Of a DNA stretch of 64,000 nt, positions 45,165 through 53,178 are shown one piece after another; within the stretch, counting starts at the first letter, position 1, and every line of letters begins with the position of its first letter. Source of the DNA: Arthrobacter alpinus (GTDB lineage: Bacteria > Actinomycetota > Actinomycetes > Actinomycetales > Micrococcaceae); assembly GCF_900105965.1 (NCBI RefSeq), contig NZ_FNTV01000001.1:3906001-3970000 (forward strand), read 5' to 3'. The notes beneath the pieces are model-generated. The model did not search any database. It was not told the origin of the DNA and was given only the letters and a program-made list of their open reading frames with translations. Position numbers and translations under genes: made by a program.

Positions 45165-45863
45165 TCAGGCGTCCGTCAGGGCGCCGTCGTTCATTTGGGA
45201 AACCGTGAGCCGGTACCCCACGTTGCGCACCGTGCTGATCAGATTTTCATTTTCGGAGCCGAGCTTGGCACGCAGGCGCCTGACGTGAACGTCCACTGTG
45301 CGTGTGCCACCGTAGTAGTCATAACCCCACACTTCGTTGAGCAGCTGGGCCCGGGTGAAAACGCGGCCAGGATGCTGGGCCAGGTACTTGAGAAGTTCAA
45401 ATTCCTTATACGTCAGGTTCAGTATGGTGCCATGGACGCGGGCCGTGTAGCTGTCCTCGTCGATGACAATACCGGCGGCATGGATTTCCTGATTGGTGTC
45501 GTCATCGGCGCTGGCCGCACGCGTCACCGCCAAACGGATCCGGGCCTCAACCTCGGCGGGTCCGGCTGATTCAAGAATGACGTCGTCGGCCGCCCATGAA
45601 GCTGTCACGGCGGCCATGCCGCCCTCGGTCAGGACCAGCAGCAAAGGCACGTTGATTCCGGTGGCGCGCAACAATTGGGTCAGGGAGCGGGCCCCGGCCA
45701 GATCCTTGCGGGCGTCCACCATGATGAGATCTGAGGGCTTTGCATCGAGCAAAGCGGTGGGGACTGCGGGGAGGATGTGGACCGTGTGGCTCAAAAGTTC
45801 CAGGGCAGGCAGAACATCCACGGAACTGCCGTGGTTGTTGGTCAGCATTAAGATCTGCGACAT
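45165..45863 (-). CDS. glnR: GlnR-type response regulator (OmpR-like winged helix)
   Basis: A 232-residue regulator of nitrogen genes. The receiver domain resembles mycobacterial GlnR ([18 protein letters not shown], then VDARKDL in place of a standard phospho-acceptor pocket), so it is probably not controlled by a usual kinase. The winged helix at 130-225 contains [20 protein letters not shown] and [13 protein letters not shown]. No kinase gene is beside it. mshD follows downstream, as in mycobacteria. AGGAAG precedes the ATG. Targets are likely glutamine synthetase and ammonium uptake genes, known from the family. Confidence 0.88.
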   Translation of the reverse strand: MSQILMLTNNHGSSVDVLPALELLSHTVHILPAVPTALLDAKPSDLIMVDARKDLAGARSLTQLLRATGINVPLLLVLTEGGMAAVTASWAADDVILESAGPAEVEARIRLAVTRAASADDDTNQEIHAAGIVIDEDSYTARVHGTILNLTYKEFELLKYLAQHPGRVFTRAQLLNEVWGYDYYGGTRTVDVHVRRLRAKLGSENENLISTVRNVGYRLTVSQMNDGALTDA

Positions 45864-46010
45864 GACTTCCTAACAAAGTACTTTGAAACGCGCATCTTTG
45901 AGCGACGAACCAACTGCAAGCCCCATGTAGACAGGGATACCCAGAAATCAAGACGCCCCGCCCGCAGGGTTGTTCCACAGTGTACCGGCAGAATAGGGCA
46001 GGATTGATGT

Positions 46011-46745
46011 GTGAAGTCATCTGCAGCCGGACTTATAGGAATCGTCGCCCTTGCGCTATTAGTGTCTGGGCACTACGTGGGACTTGGATACTCGGTGGGG
46101 GTCAGCGTGCTGCTCTCCGTCATCTTTGGCTACGGTTGGCCCCACTACTTGGGGATTCCGGCCAAGAAGACTCTGGGCACCATCATTGCCCTCACAGGTG
46201 CCGGGTCTTCCCTCAGTGTTGGTCTGAGTCAAGGATCCGATTACCTGATGTGGACGCCCGTCTACATCGCCCTGGGCTTCGGCGCCATCATGGTTGTTCA
46301 GATCATTCGCGGTACGGGGCAGAAGCACCGTTTGGAATCCACGCTTGGTTCCGGAGCCGGCGTCCTTATCTCCGGATTCGTCTGCGGCTGGGTGGCCTCA
46401 CTGAGATATCTCGGCGAGCCCGGGCTGACCCTCATTGTGGGCATTAGCGCGGCCGTCGCCGTGATTGCCGGGATGCTGCCCTGGCCCGATCGCGCCGGGG
46501 CGCCGCTAGCCATTGGCTTGGCCGCCTTGGCCGGTCCGCTCGCCGCGCTGCTGTTTTCGGATGTCCGGATCCTGCCGGCAATGGTCCTTGGCATCATTGC
46601 CGGAGCCGTGATCGCCGCCTTCCACCGGCTGCGGACACTATCGGGTGCTCCCGTGCGGTTGATAGGGGTTGCGGCAGCCTCACTCGCCCCGATTCTTCCA
46701 TTGGGTTCGCTGCTGTACTTCGTCGAAAAAATACTTCTGCGCTAG
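46011..46745 (+). CDS. Hypothetical multi-pass membrane protein
   Basis: A 244-residue integral membrane protein with seven or eight hydrophobic helices and short charged loops (KKTLG, GTGQKHRLE, WPDRAGAP). I do not recognise a family motif; parts look like small permeases. Translation starts at GTG 46011. It is divergent from glnR across about 150 bases and followed 63 bases later by a 37-residue membrane peptide gene. Confidence 0.65.
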   Translation: MKSSAAGLIGIVALALLVSGHYVGLGYSVGVSVLLSVIFGYGWPHYLGIPAKKTLGTIIALTGAGSSLSVGLSQGSDYLMWTPVYIALGFGAIMVVQIIRGTGQKHRLESTLGSGAGVLISGFVCGWVASLRYLGEPGLTLIVGISAAVAVIAGMLPWPDRAGAPLAIGLAALAGPLAALLFSDVRILPAMVLGIIAGAVIAAFHRLRTLSGAPVRLIGVAAASLAPILPLGSLLYFVEKILLR

Positions 46746-46808
46746 CCCTCTCACCACTGAGTGCTGCGTCAGGAAAAAACACCGCCAGAACATTGTTAGG
46801 ATGGCACT

Positions 46809-46922
46809 ATGAGCGTACTAGCCTTGGAAATCTTCTTCATTTGCCTTCTGGCCGTGGCCGGCGTGACCATGGCATGGTTTGCCGGACTGGTGGTGTGGCG
46901 TCTCTTCAAGGGTCAGCAGTAA
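46809..46922 (+). CDS. 37-residue single-helix membrane peptide
   Basis: A short frame, ATG 46809 to TAA 46922, encodes a peptide starting MSVLALEIFFICLLAVAGV, with one continuous hydrophobic helix and the basic tail WRLFKGQQ. AGGATGG lies 5 bases before the ATG, an ideal ribosome site. It sits 6 bases before the nitrobindin-like gene and may be co-translated with it. Its function is unknown. It could be missed by length filters. Confidence 0.6.
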   Translation: MSVLALEIFFICLLAVAGVTMAWFAGLVVWRLFKGQQ

Positions 46923-46928
46923 CCTGCC

Positions 46929-47531
46929 ATGCCTATTGAGATACCCACAGATCTGACCCCGGAACTCGTTCCGTTGTCCTGGCTGCTTGGAACCTGGACC
47001 GGCTCCGGGCGCCTTGGCGCCGGTGAAGACGATTCGGAATACTTCACCCAGACGGTCACCTTTGCCGCGAACGGCCTGCCATACCTTAAGTACACGGCGG
47101 AGTCGTGGCTCACGGATGAGCAGGGCACTGTCCTGCGACCATTGTCTGTTGAGACCGGCTTCTGGCAGCTGGACCGCACCCTGAATGATTCCGACGGCGG
47201 ACCGGGCCTGATACCGGCCGATATTGTTCCAGCCCTCCGCACCGCCGACGACGTCGAAGCCCTGCGCAACGCTGACGGCGGCTTCGACATCATGGTCAAC
47301 ATTGTGCACCCCGGTGGCATCTCCGAGCTGTACTACGGAACCATCAAGGGCCCGCAGATTCAGCTCTCCACGGACGCCGTCATGCGTGGCGCAGGAGCCA
47401 AGGAATACACCGCGGCAACCCGCATCTTTGGGCTCGTCAATGGCGATCTCTACTGGCGTTGGGATGTAGCCGCACACGGCAAGGCCCTGGCCGCCCACGC
47501 CTCAGCTGCCCTCCGCAAGGCCAGCTCCTAA
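46929..47531 (+). CDS. Nitrobindin-like (FABP family, DUF1794) protein
   Basis: A 200-residue protein with the ten-stranded beta-barrel layout of nitrobindins. The N-terminal LLGTWTGSGRL (G-x-W-x-G-x-G) is the signature, and the conserved His in VNIVHPGGISEL lies in the C-terminal half. Family members bind ferric heme and react with nitrogen oxides or fatty-acid-like ligands. It is cytoplasmic. In mycobacteria the relative Rv0813c lies near glnR and mshD, the same neighbourhood as here. Confidence 0.87.
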   Translation: MPIEIPTDLTPELVPLSWLLGTWTGSGRLGAGEDDSEYFTQTVTFAANGLPYLKYTAESWLTDEQGTVLRPLSVETGFWQLDRTLNDSDGGPGLIPADIVPALRTADDVEALRNADGGFDIMVNIVHPGGISELYYGTIKGPQIQLSTDAVMRGAGAKEYTAATRIFGLVNGDLYWRWDVAAHGKALAAHASAALRKASS

Positions 47532-47556
47532 GCTTTCATAAATCCGTGACTGGGCA

Positions 47557-47592
47557 GATAAGGCCGCTTTGAACATTCAAAGCGGCCTTATC
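47557..47592. terminator. Terminator-like hairpin after the nitrobindin gene
   Basis: GATAAGGCCGCTTT and AAAGCGGCCTTATC form a perfect 14-bp stem with an eight-base loop. The U-tract is short. Confidence 0.7.
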
Positions 47593-47662
47593 TGTCGGGT
47601 CAGGGCTGCAGGCCGGCCGGACTGGTCGGAATAGGCCACTAGAAGAAGGCGTTGGAACCGTT

Positions 47663-48760
47663 ATGAGCTATTTGAGTCCTTTGTTAAACCGTTCCGGCGC
47701 CGTCCAGGCAGGTGGCCTTGATGCCGGGGTTGCCGCCCACTATGGTGATCCCAATCGCGAACAGCGCCTGTTGGCGGGGTACCTTGGCAAACCAGGATCC
47801 GCCGTCGTGGATCTTTCCCACAGGGGAGTGGTTACCGTGACGGGGCCTGACCGTTTGAGCTGGCTCAACACCCTGTCCTCCCAAGCCGTTACCACCCTTG
47901 CCCCGGGTGTGGGCACGGAGCTGTTGCTCCTGACCATTCAGGGCCGTATCGAGTTCGATGCCCGCGTTGTTGACGACGGTGAAACCACGTGGCTGATCGT
48001 GGAGAGCGCCGAGGCGGAACCGCTCGCGAAGTGGCTCAATTCCATGAAGTTCACGTTGCGCGTTGAGATTGCAGACGTTTCAGCTGATTGGGCGGTGCTC
48101 GGGTCAGTGACCGAGGTTCCACACTGGGACAACCACCTCGTTTGGGTTGATCCCTGGCCGCATGTTGCCGTTGGCGGCTATAGCTATGCGGCCGTCCCCG
48201 AAGCAGAACACCCGGGACTGGAACGGCCATGGCGCGAATACCTGATCCCCGCCTCCGCCTTGGAGAAAGAAGTTGGCGATCTCCCGCTGGCAGGGGTTTG
48301 GGCTGCGGAGGCGCTACGTCTGGCCGCATGGCGGCCACGCCGCGGAGCCGAGACGGACGACAAAACCATCCCGCATGAGTTGGACTTGCTTCGTACAGCC
48401 GTTCACCTGGCCAAGGGTTGCTACAAGGGCCAGGAGACGGTCGCCCGTGTGCACAACTTGGGCCACCCGCCCCGGCGTCTGGTTTTCTTGCAGCTTGACG
48501 GTTCCTTGCACACACTGCCTGCGCCCGGCAGTCAAGTATTCCTCGATGACCGCGTGGTGGGCACGGTTACCTCCGTGGCCCAGCACTTTGAGATGGGGCC
48601 CATTGCGCTGGCGTTGGTCAAGCGTTCCGTGGATCCTGCCGCGGTTCTGAACGTTAACGATGACGGTGAAATGTACCCGGCCAATCAAGAGCTCATCGTT
48701 GCCACGGACGCCGGCCAAGTGGTGGGCAGGCAGTCAGGTTTCCTGCGCGCCCCGCGTTAA
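47663..48760 (+). CDS. ygfZ: Folate-binding protein YgfZ (GcvT-like)
   Basis: A 365-residue folate-dependent protein that helps assemble or repair iron-sulfur clusters. The signature K-G-C-Y-x-G-Q-E appears as KGCYKGQETVARVHN near residue 252, and the N-terminal half follows the GcvT/YgfZ fold (VVDLSHRGVVTVTGPDRLSW). It is probably monocistronic. The ATG at 47663 has GGAA a few bases upstream. Confidence 0.93.
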   Translation: MSYLSPLLNRSGAVQAGGLDAGVAAHYGDPNREQRLLAGYLGKPGSAVVDLSHRGVVTVTGPDRLSWLNTLSSQAVTTLAPGVGTELLLLTIQGRIEFDARVVDDGETTWLIVESAEAEPLAKWLNSMKFTLRVEIADVSADWAVLGSVTEVPHWDNHLVWVDPWPHVAVGGYSYAAVPEAEHPGLERPWREYLIPASALEKEVGDLPLAGVWAAEALRLAAWRPRRGAETDDKTIPHELDLLRTAVHLAKGCYKGQETVARVHNLGHPPRRLVFLQLDGSLHTLPAPGSQVFLDDRVVGTVTSVAQHFEMGPIALALVKRSVDPAAVLNVNDDGEMYPANQELIVATDAGQVVGRQSGFLRAPR

Positions 48761-48812
48761 ACAGCCTGCAGTAAAAGAGCTCCACGTCACCCTTTGGTGC
48801 TCTTGTGTCCCA

Positions 48813-48830
48813 TTATTCCACGTGGAATAA
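48813..48830. promoter_or_regulatory. Palindromic operator for the PadR-type regulator
   Basis: TTATTCCACGTGGAATAA is a perfect 18-bp palindrome 33 bases before the PadR ATG. A degenerate half copy (CTCGTGGAAT) begins 3 bases after it. PadR repressors usually bind such sites and control themselves and the next gene. Confidence 0.7.
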
Positions 48831-48863
48831 TTCTCGTGGAATAGAAAAAGGGGAACCGCAAAC

Positions 48864-49427
48864 ATGGCACGAACTAAGCCGCTGACGCCGTTGGGCATTT
48901 CGGCCTTGGGGCTTCTCGTTGAACGGCCAATGCACCCCTATGAGATGTACCAGGTCCTCATGCAACGTCACGAAGACCGGATCGTCAAGGTCCGCCCGGG
49001 CACGCTGTATCACGCGGTGGGTCGGCTTGCAGTTGATGGCTTGGTGGAGCCGGTCGGTACGGAGCGCGACGGCAATCGTCCAGAACGCACCACCTACGCA
49101 ATCCTTCCCGCAGGCAGGGTTGCGCTCAAAGGCCGCGTCGAGGATCTGATATCGACACCCATCAATGAATATCCGTGTTTCCCCCAAGCCTTGGACGAGG
49201 CACACAACCTGCCGGCTGGCTCCGTCGTCGAACTTCTAGAGCACCGACTGGGCCTCCTGCAAGAGCAACTGGACGGGCTGGAAACAGGCGTTGCGAAGGC
49301 ATTGGCCAAAGGTGTTGAGCCAAGATTCCTGGTCGATGCCGATTATCAACAAGTCTTGCTGAACGCCGAAATTCGGTGGGTCGGCCAGCTGTGTGGCGAT
49401 ATCAACTCCGGGGCCTTGCCCTGGTGA
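48864..49427 (+). CDS. PadR-family transcriptional regulator
   Basis: A 187-residue PadR-type repressor. The winged helix fills the first ~85 residues: LGISALGLLVERPMHPYEMY, VKVRPGTLYHAVGRLAVDGLVE and NRPERTTYAILPAG. A helical C-terminal dimerisation region follows. It is 40 bases upstream of an MFS pump gene and likely controls that gene through the palindrome at 48813-48830. The ligand is unknown. Confidence 0.92.
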   Translation: MARTKPLTPLGISALGLLVERPMHPYEMYQVLMQRHEDRIVKVRPGTLYHAVGRLAVDGLVEPVGTERDGNRPERTTYAILPAGRVALKGRVEDLISTPINEYPCFPQALDEAHNLPAGSVVELLEHRLGLLQEQLDGLETGVAKALAKGVEPRFLVDADYQQVLLNAEIRWVGQLCGDINSGALPW

Positions 49428-49467
49428 ACACGCTGCTCCCACGTACGAATCAAGATTAAGGAAATCC

Positions 49468-50973
49468 ATGGAAACCGTGGAAAAACCGTGGCCCGCGTTA
49501 TGGGCGCTCGTGCTGGGATTCTTCATGATCCTGGTCGATTCCACCATCGTCTCGGTGGCCAACCCGAAGATCATGGAGGGTCTGAACACTGACATTAACT
49601 CGGTCATTTGGGTTACCAGTGCTTACCTCTTGGCGTATGCCGTGCCCTTGCTCGTCACTGGACGATTGGGTGATAAGTACGGTCCCAAGAACCTGTATCT
49701 CATTGGTTTGACTGTCTTTACCCTCGCCTCCCTGTGGTGTGGTTTCTCCAACGACATTGGCACGCTCATTGTGGCCCGTGTTGCGCAGGGCCTCGGTGCA
49801 GCGCTCATGACACCCCAAACCATGGCCGTCATTACCCGCATCTTTGCGCCGGACAAGCGTGGACCGGCCATGGGGTTGTGGGGTGCCACAGCAGGTGTCG
49901 CCATGCTGGTGGGGCCAATTCTCGGTGGTGTGCTGGTTGACGGACTGGGCTGGGAATGGATCTTCTTTGTCAACGTTCCTGTCGGCGTGATTGCTTTTGT
50001 CTTGGCTTGGCGGCTCGTCCCCAAGCTGCAAACCCACGAACACAAGTTTGATCTTCTGGGCGTTGCGCTGAGTTCGGTGGGGCTCTTTCTCTTGGTGTTC
50101 GGCATTCAGGAAGGTGCCACCTATGACTGGGGGACCATCGCAGGCCCGCTGACGGTCTGGGGCATGATCATTGCCGGCATTGTCTTCTTGATAGCTTTCG
50201 TCTGGTGGCAGGCCGTCAATAAGGGCGAGCCGCTGGTGCCGCTGCACTTGTTCAAGGTGCGGAACTTCTCCCTGGCCAACACGGCCATCACCGCCATGGG
50301 ATTCAGTGTCACGGCCATGAGCCTCCCTCTGTTCTTCTACTACCAGCTGGTGCGTGGCATGACGCCCACCCAGTCCGCGTTGATGATGATCCCCATGGCT
50401 CTGGCATCAGGGGTTCTGGCGCCGTTCGTGGGCAAGCTGGTTGATGTGGTCAATCCCAGGTACGTCGCCTTTACGGGCTTCATCCTTATGGCGGTATCCC
50501 TCGCCTGGACCGCCGCGCTCATGACCCCGGATACAGCCATTTGGCTGTTCCTGCTCCCCAGCGCCCTGCTCGGCATCGCAAGCTCGGGTATTTGGGCGCC
50601 GCTGTCAACCACTGCCACCCGAAACCTTGCCCCGCGCGAGGCCGGTGCAGGTGCTGGTATCTACAACACCACGCGCCAGATTGGTGCCGTCCTGGGCAGC
50701 GCGGCCATTGCCGCATTGATTTCTGCCCGCCTGGCCGCCGAGATGCCGGCAGGTGCCGGGACAGGGGCGCAGGACGTCAAGGGAGCTTTGCCGGAGTTCC
50801 TTCAGGCAGGATTCTCAACCGCCATGGCGCAGTCGATCTTGCTACCGGCAGCGGTGGTCCTGATTGGCGCAGCGGTCGCAATCATGTTTGCCAAGCCGCG
50901 CCCCGTGTCAGCTATTTATGCGGGTTTTGAGGGGACGGCAGAGACACCCGAGTCTGCAACCCGGCAACACTAA
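49468..50973 (+). CDS. MFS transporter, DHA2 family (EmrB/QacA-like)
   Basis: A 501-residue drug/H+ antiporter with 14 helices. Helix 1 shows FFMILVDSTIVSVANPKIM; motif A is LVTGRLGDKYGPKNLYL near residue 65 and motif C is GVAMLVGPILGGVLVD near 155. The start at 49468 (METVEKP) follows AAGGA; an upstream extension overlaps PadR and is rejected. It pairs with PadR as regulator and pump. Its last 62 bases overlap the convergent GNAT gene. Confidence 0.93.
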   Translation: METVEKPWPALWALVLGFFMILVDSTIVSVANPKIMEGLNTDINSVIWVTSAYLLAYAVPLLVTGRLGDKYGPKNLYLIGLTVFTLASLWCGFSNDIGTLIVARVAQGLGAALMTPQTMAVITRIFAPDKRGPAMGLWGATAGVAMLVGPILGGVLVDGLGWEWIFFVNVPVGVIAFVLAWRLVPKLQTHEHKFDLLGVALSSVGLFLLVFGIQEGATYDWGTIAGPLTVWGMIIAGIVFLIAFVWWQAVNKGEPLVPLHLFKVRNFSLANTAITAMGFSVTAMSLPLFFYYQLVRGMTPTQSALMMIPMALASGVLAPFVGKLVDVVNPRYVAFTGFILMAVSLAWTAALMTPDTAIWLFLLPSALLGIASSGIWAPLSTTATRNLAPREAGAGAGIYNTTRQIGAVLGSAAIAALISARLAAEMPAGAGTGAQDVKGALPEFLQAGFSTAMAQSILLPAAVVLIGAAVAIMFAKPRPVSAIYAGFEGTAETPESATRQH

Positions 50974-51643
50974 GCCCCAGAGAAGTTGCGAGGGAATGGG
51001 CCGGGGCATTGTTCACGTCCGCACTTAACTGCACAATGAGCCCGGCGGCCAGGGCTTCATGGGCGGCAATGCTTGTGGCGAGTCGGCCCATTCCCTGCCG
51101 CCGGAACTCGGGCGCAACGAGCGTTCCCAAAGGGGCCAGTAGTCCCTGATACTCCCCGTAGGCGCTGCAGGCGAGAGGTGCGGCGTCGGGCTCTGCCGAG
51201 GACATGATGGTGAACTTGTGGGCTAGACGGGCCAGGCCCACATCGTTGACGTCGTCGGGCGGGCAGAGGGCCTCCAAGGCGGCAACATCGGCCTCACCCG
51301 TTGACACGTGAACCGTGTGGTCAGGCTGGTGGAGCTCAAGGTCATCCGCGTAGTAAAGGGCCGCCGTGCCAAGGCTGCGGCCGCCGGCATCGCGTGTGAG
51401 GCGCAGCAGTGTGGCATGGTCGCTGAGCTCATCGTCGTCAAGGCTTTCAGCGGCGGCCAGGAGCTCGGCCGGTCCCGTCAGCACGGCCTTGTCCCACAGC
51501 CTCAAGAAGGTCAGCGAAGGATCGTTGGTGGCGTGATTGATCCGGGTGCCGTCGGCCCCGACCAGGAGAGAATCCTCGGGTAACGCCAGCCCGCGCTCCC
51601 AAGCCAGGAACACGATGGGCGCGGAGGCGAGGTCAAAGGTCAT
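50912..51643 (-). CDS. GNAT-family N-acetyltransferase
   Basis: A 243-residue protein whose C-terminal third contains GTLVAPEFRRQGMGRLATSIAAHEAL, the acetyl-CoA-binding loop of GNAT enzymes. The N-terminal part is divergent (AWERGLALPEDSLLVGADG). The substrate is unknown. The 3' end overlaps the MFS pump gene by 62 bases in the opposite direction. It lies just downstream of pfkA on the same strand. Confidence 0.8.
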   Translation of the reverse strand: MTFDLASAPIVFLAWERGLALPEDSLLVGADGTRINHATNDPSLTFLRLWDKAVLTGPAELLAAAESLDDDELSDHATLLRLTRDAGGRSLGTAALYYADDLELHQPDHTVHVSTGEADVAALEALCPPDDVNDVGLARLAHKFTIMSSAEPDAAPLACSAYGEYQGLLAPLGTLVAPEFRRQGMGRLATSIAAHEALAAGLIVQLSADVNNAPAHSLATSLGLSVAGLQTRVSLPSPQNPHK

Positions 51644-51656
51644 GGCTTAAACGTTA

Positions 51657-51690
51657 GCGCCCTTACAGCAAAGGTGTGCTGCAAGGGCGC
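51657..51690. other. Hairpin between pfkA and the GNAT gene
   Basis: GCGCCCTT and AAGGGCGC plus CAGC/GCTG make a two-part stem with one mismatch. It lacks a clear U-tract, so it is listed as a possible terminator only. Confidence 0.4.
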
Positions 51691-51716
51691 GTGCGTCACG
51701 TTTTTAAGGTTGATGC

Positions 51717-52742
51717 TTAGCCGAACAGGATGGCGGCTTCTTCGTAGCGGTGCTGCGGAACCGTCTTGAGGTTGCCCAAGGCAGCCTCGAAGGGGACGTG
51801 CTCAATCTCGGTGCCCTTGAGGGCAACCATGGTGCCCCAGCGTTCCTCCACAACGGAGTCCACGGCGGCCATGCCCAGACGGGTGGCAAGCACACGGTCA
51901 AAGCTGGAAGGGACGCCGCCGCGCTGAATGTGGCCCAGGATGGTTGCGCGGGTTTCGATGCCGGTGCGGGCTTCGATTTCCGGCGCAAGCTGCTCGGAGA
52001 TTCCGCCGAGGCGGGGACGGCCAAAGGTGTCCAGACCACGCTCTGAGTGTGCCGTGTCCTGGTGGTCTGGGACAAAGCCTTCGGCAACTACAACCAGCGG
52101 CGCACGTCCGCGATCGTGAGCTTCCTTAACCCACTCGACGATCTGATCCATGCTGGTGTTTTGTTCCGGAATCAGGACGGCGTGTGCGCCGGTGGCCATG
52201 CCTGCGTGAAGTGCGATCCAACCAACGTGGCGGCCCATGACCTCTGCGATCATGCAGCGGTGGTGAGATTCGCCCGTGGTGCGCAAGCGGTCGATCGCCT
52301 CGGTGGCGATCTGTACGGCCGTGTCAAAACCAAAGGTGTAATCCGTGGCGTCAAGATCGTTGTCTACGGTCTTGGGAACGCCAACAATCTTCAGGCCAGC
52401 ATCCGTGAGGCGGCGGGCGGCGGCGAGGGTTCCTTCGCCGCCGATCGCGATCAGTGCGTCAATGCCGAGGCGCTCCATGTGGGCCTTGATGACCTCGGGG
52501 CCGCCATTTCCTTCAAAAGGGTTGGTGCGGGACGTGCCCAAAATGGTTCCGCCCTGCTTGGAGATGCCACGGACCATCTGGCGGGGGAGGTCCATGACGT
52601 CGCCCTCAACCACACCGCGCCAACCGTCACGGAAACCAACGAACTCGTGGCCGTAGCTCTTGATGCCTTTGAGCACGATTCCGCGGATAACAGCGTTCAA
52701 GCCTGGGCAGTCGCCGCCGCTGGTGAGAATTCCAATCTTCAT
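51717..52742 (-). CDS. pfkA: 6-phosphofructokinase (ATP-type, group III-like)
   Basis: A 341-residue glycolytic enzyme phosphorylating fructose 6-phosphate. GILTSGGDCPGLNAVIRG is the N-terminal nucleotide loop. IGGEGTLAAA keeps a Gly at the position that discriminates ATP from pyrophosphate, while PKTVDNDLDATDYTFGFDTA carries the Lys typical of group III enzymes. The catalytic Asp is in TVDND. The ATP preference is inferred from the Gly. A TCTAGAA-type palindrome lies about 65 bases upstream. Confidence 0.93.
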   Translation of the reverse strand: MKIGILTSGGDCPGLNAVIRGIVLKGIKSYGHEFVGFRDGWRGVVEGDVMDLPRQMVRGISKQGGTILGTSRTNPFEGNGGPEVIKAHMERLGIDALIAIGGEGTLAAARRLTDAGLKIVGVPKTVDNDLDATDYTFGFDTAVQIATEAIDRLRTTGESHHRCMIAEVMGRHVGWIALHAGMATGAHAVLIPEQNTSMDQIVEWVKEAHDRGRAPLVVVAEGFVPDHQDTAHSERGLDTFGRPRLGGISEQLAPEIEARTGIETRATILGHIQRGGVPSSFDRVLATRLGMAAVDSVVEERWGTMVALKGTEIEHVPFEAALGNLKTVPQHRYEEAAILFG

Positions 52743-52805
52743 GGGTACCTAGGTCCTTCGAGGGGGTGTGTCTAATGGGGATTGAGCGCACCATTGAGCT
52801 CCTCT

Positions 52806-52821
52806 TCTAGAACATTCTAGA
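52806..52821. promoter_or_regulatory. Operator-like palindrome upstream of pfkA
   Basis: TCTAGAA and TTCTAGA flank CA, a perfect 16-bp inverted repeat about 65 bases before the pfkA start. On the minus strand TAGAAT inside it resembles a -10 hexamer, so a bound regulator could block RNA polymerase. Confidence 0.5.
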
Positions 52822-52870
52822 CGCTCATGTGATCCCGGCAACGTCACGCCCATCACGTGGACGGCTTTGG

Positions 52871-53119
52871 CTATGGCTGCTTTTTGCTCAAAAGCTTCAC
52901 GGCGCCGCCTGCAACCATGGCCACACCCGCGCCGAGCAGCAGCCACATGGCCGTTTGTCCGGCGTCCAGATCAAGGTTCAGTTGACTGCTGAGAATGACC
53001 AAGAGTCCAATGACAAGGACGACGGCGCCCCAGACTATGGTGCCGACCCTCGCCGGGTGCCTGGTTGTCGTGGTGACCTCCGGGTCATGCGGGGGCTGTG
53101 GGGCTGCGGGGTTGTTCAT
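52871..53119 (-). CDS. Small membrane protein downstream of the PspC gene
   Basis: An 82-residue protein with a Pro/Thr-rich N terminus (NNPAAPQPPHDPEVTTTTRH) and two hydrophobic helices, GTIVWGAVVLVIGLLVIL and a second around MWLLLGAGVAMVAGG. The ATG at 53119 has CGGAG 8 bases upstream. The alternative GTG at 53182 overlaps the PspC stop by 4 bases, so coupling is possible. The function is unknown, but the pairing suggests an envelope role. Confidence 0.65.
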   Translation of the reverse strand: MNNPAAPQPPHDPEVTTTTRHPARVGTIVWGAVVLVIGLLVILSSQLNLDLDAGQTAMWLLLGAGVAMVAGGAVKLLSKKQP

Positions 53120-53178
53120 GATGTGCTCCGTGGGGGTGGTTGATGGTTCTGAGGATGAGGTGAACGAGACCATGGCGG

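Noticed and set aside
45060..45569. Plus-strand open frame across the small RNA and glnR
   Set aside because: It runs antisense to glnR and has no ribosome site or recognisable sequence.
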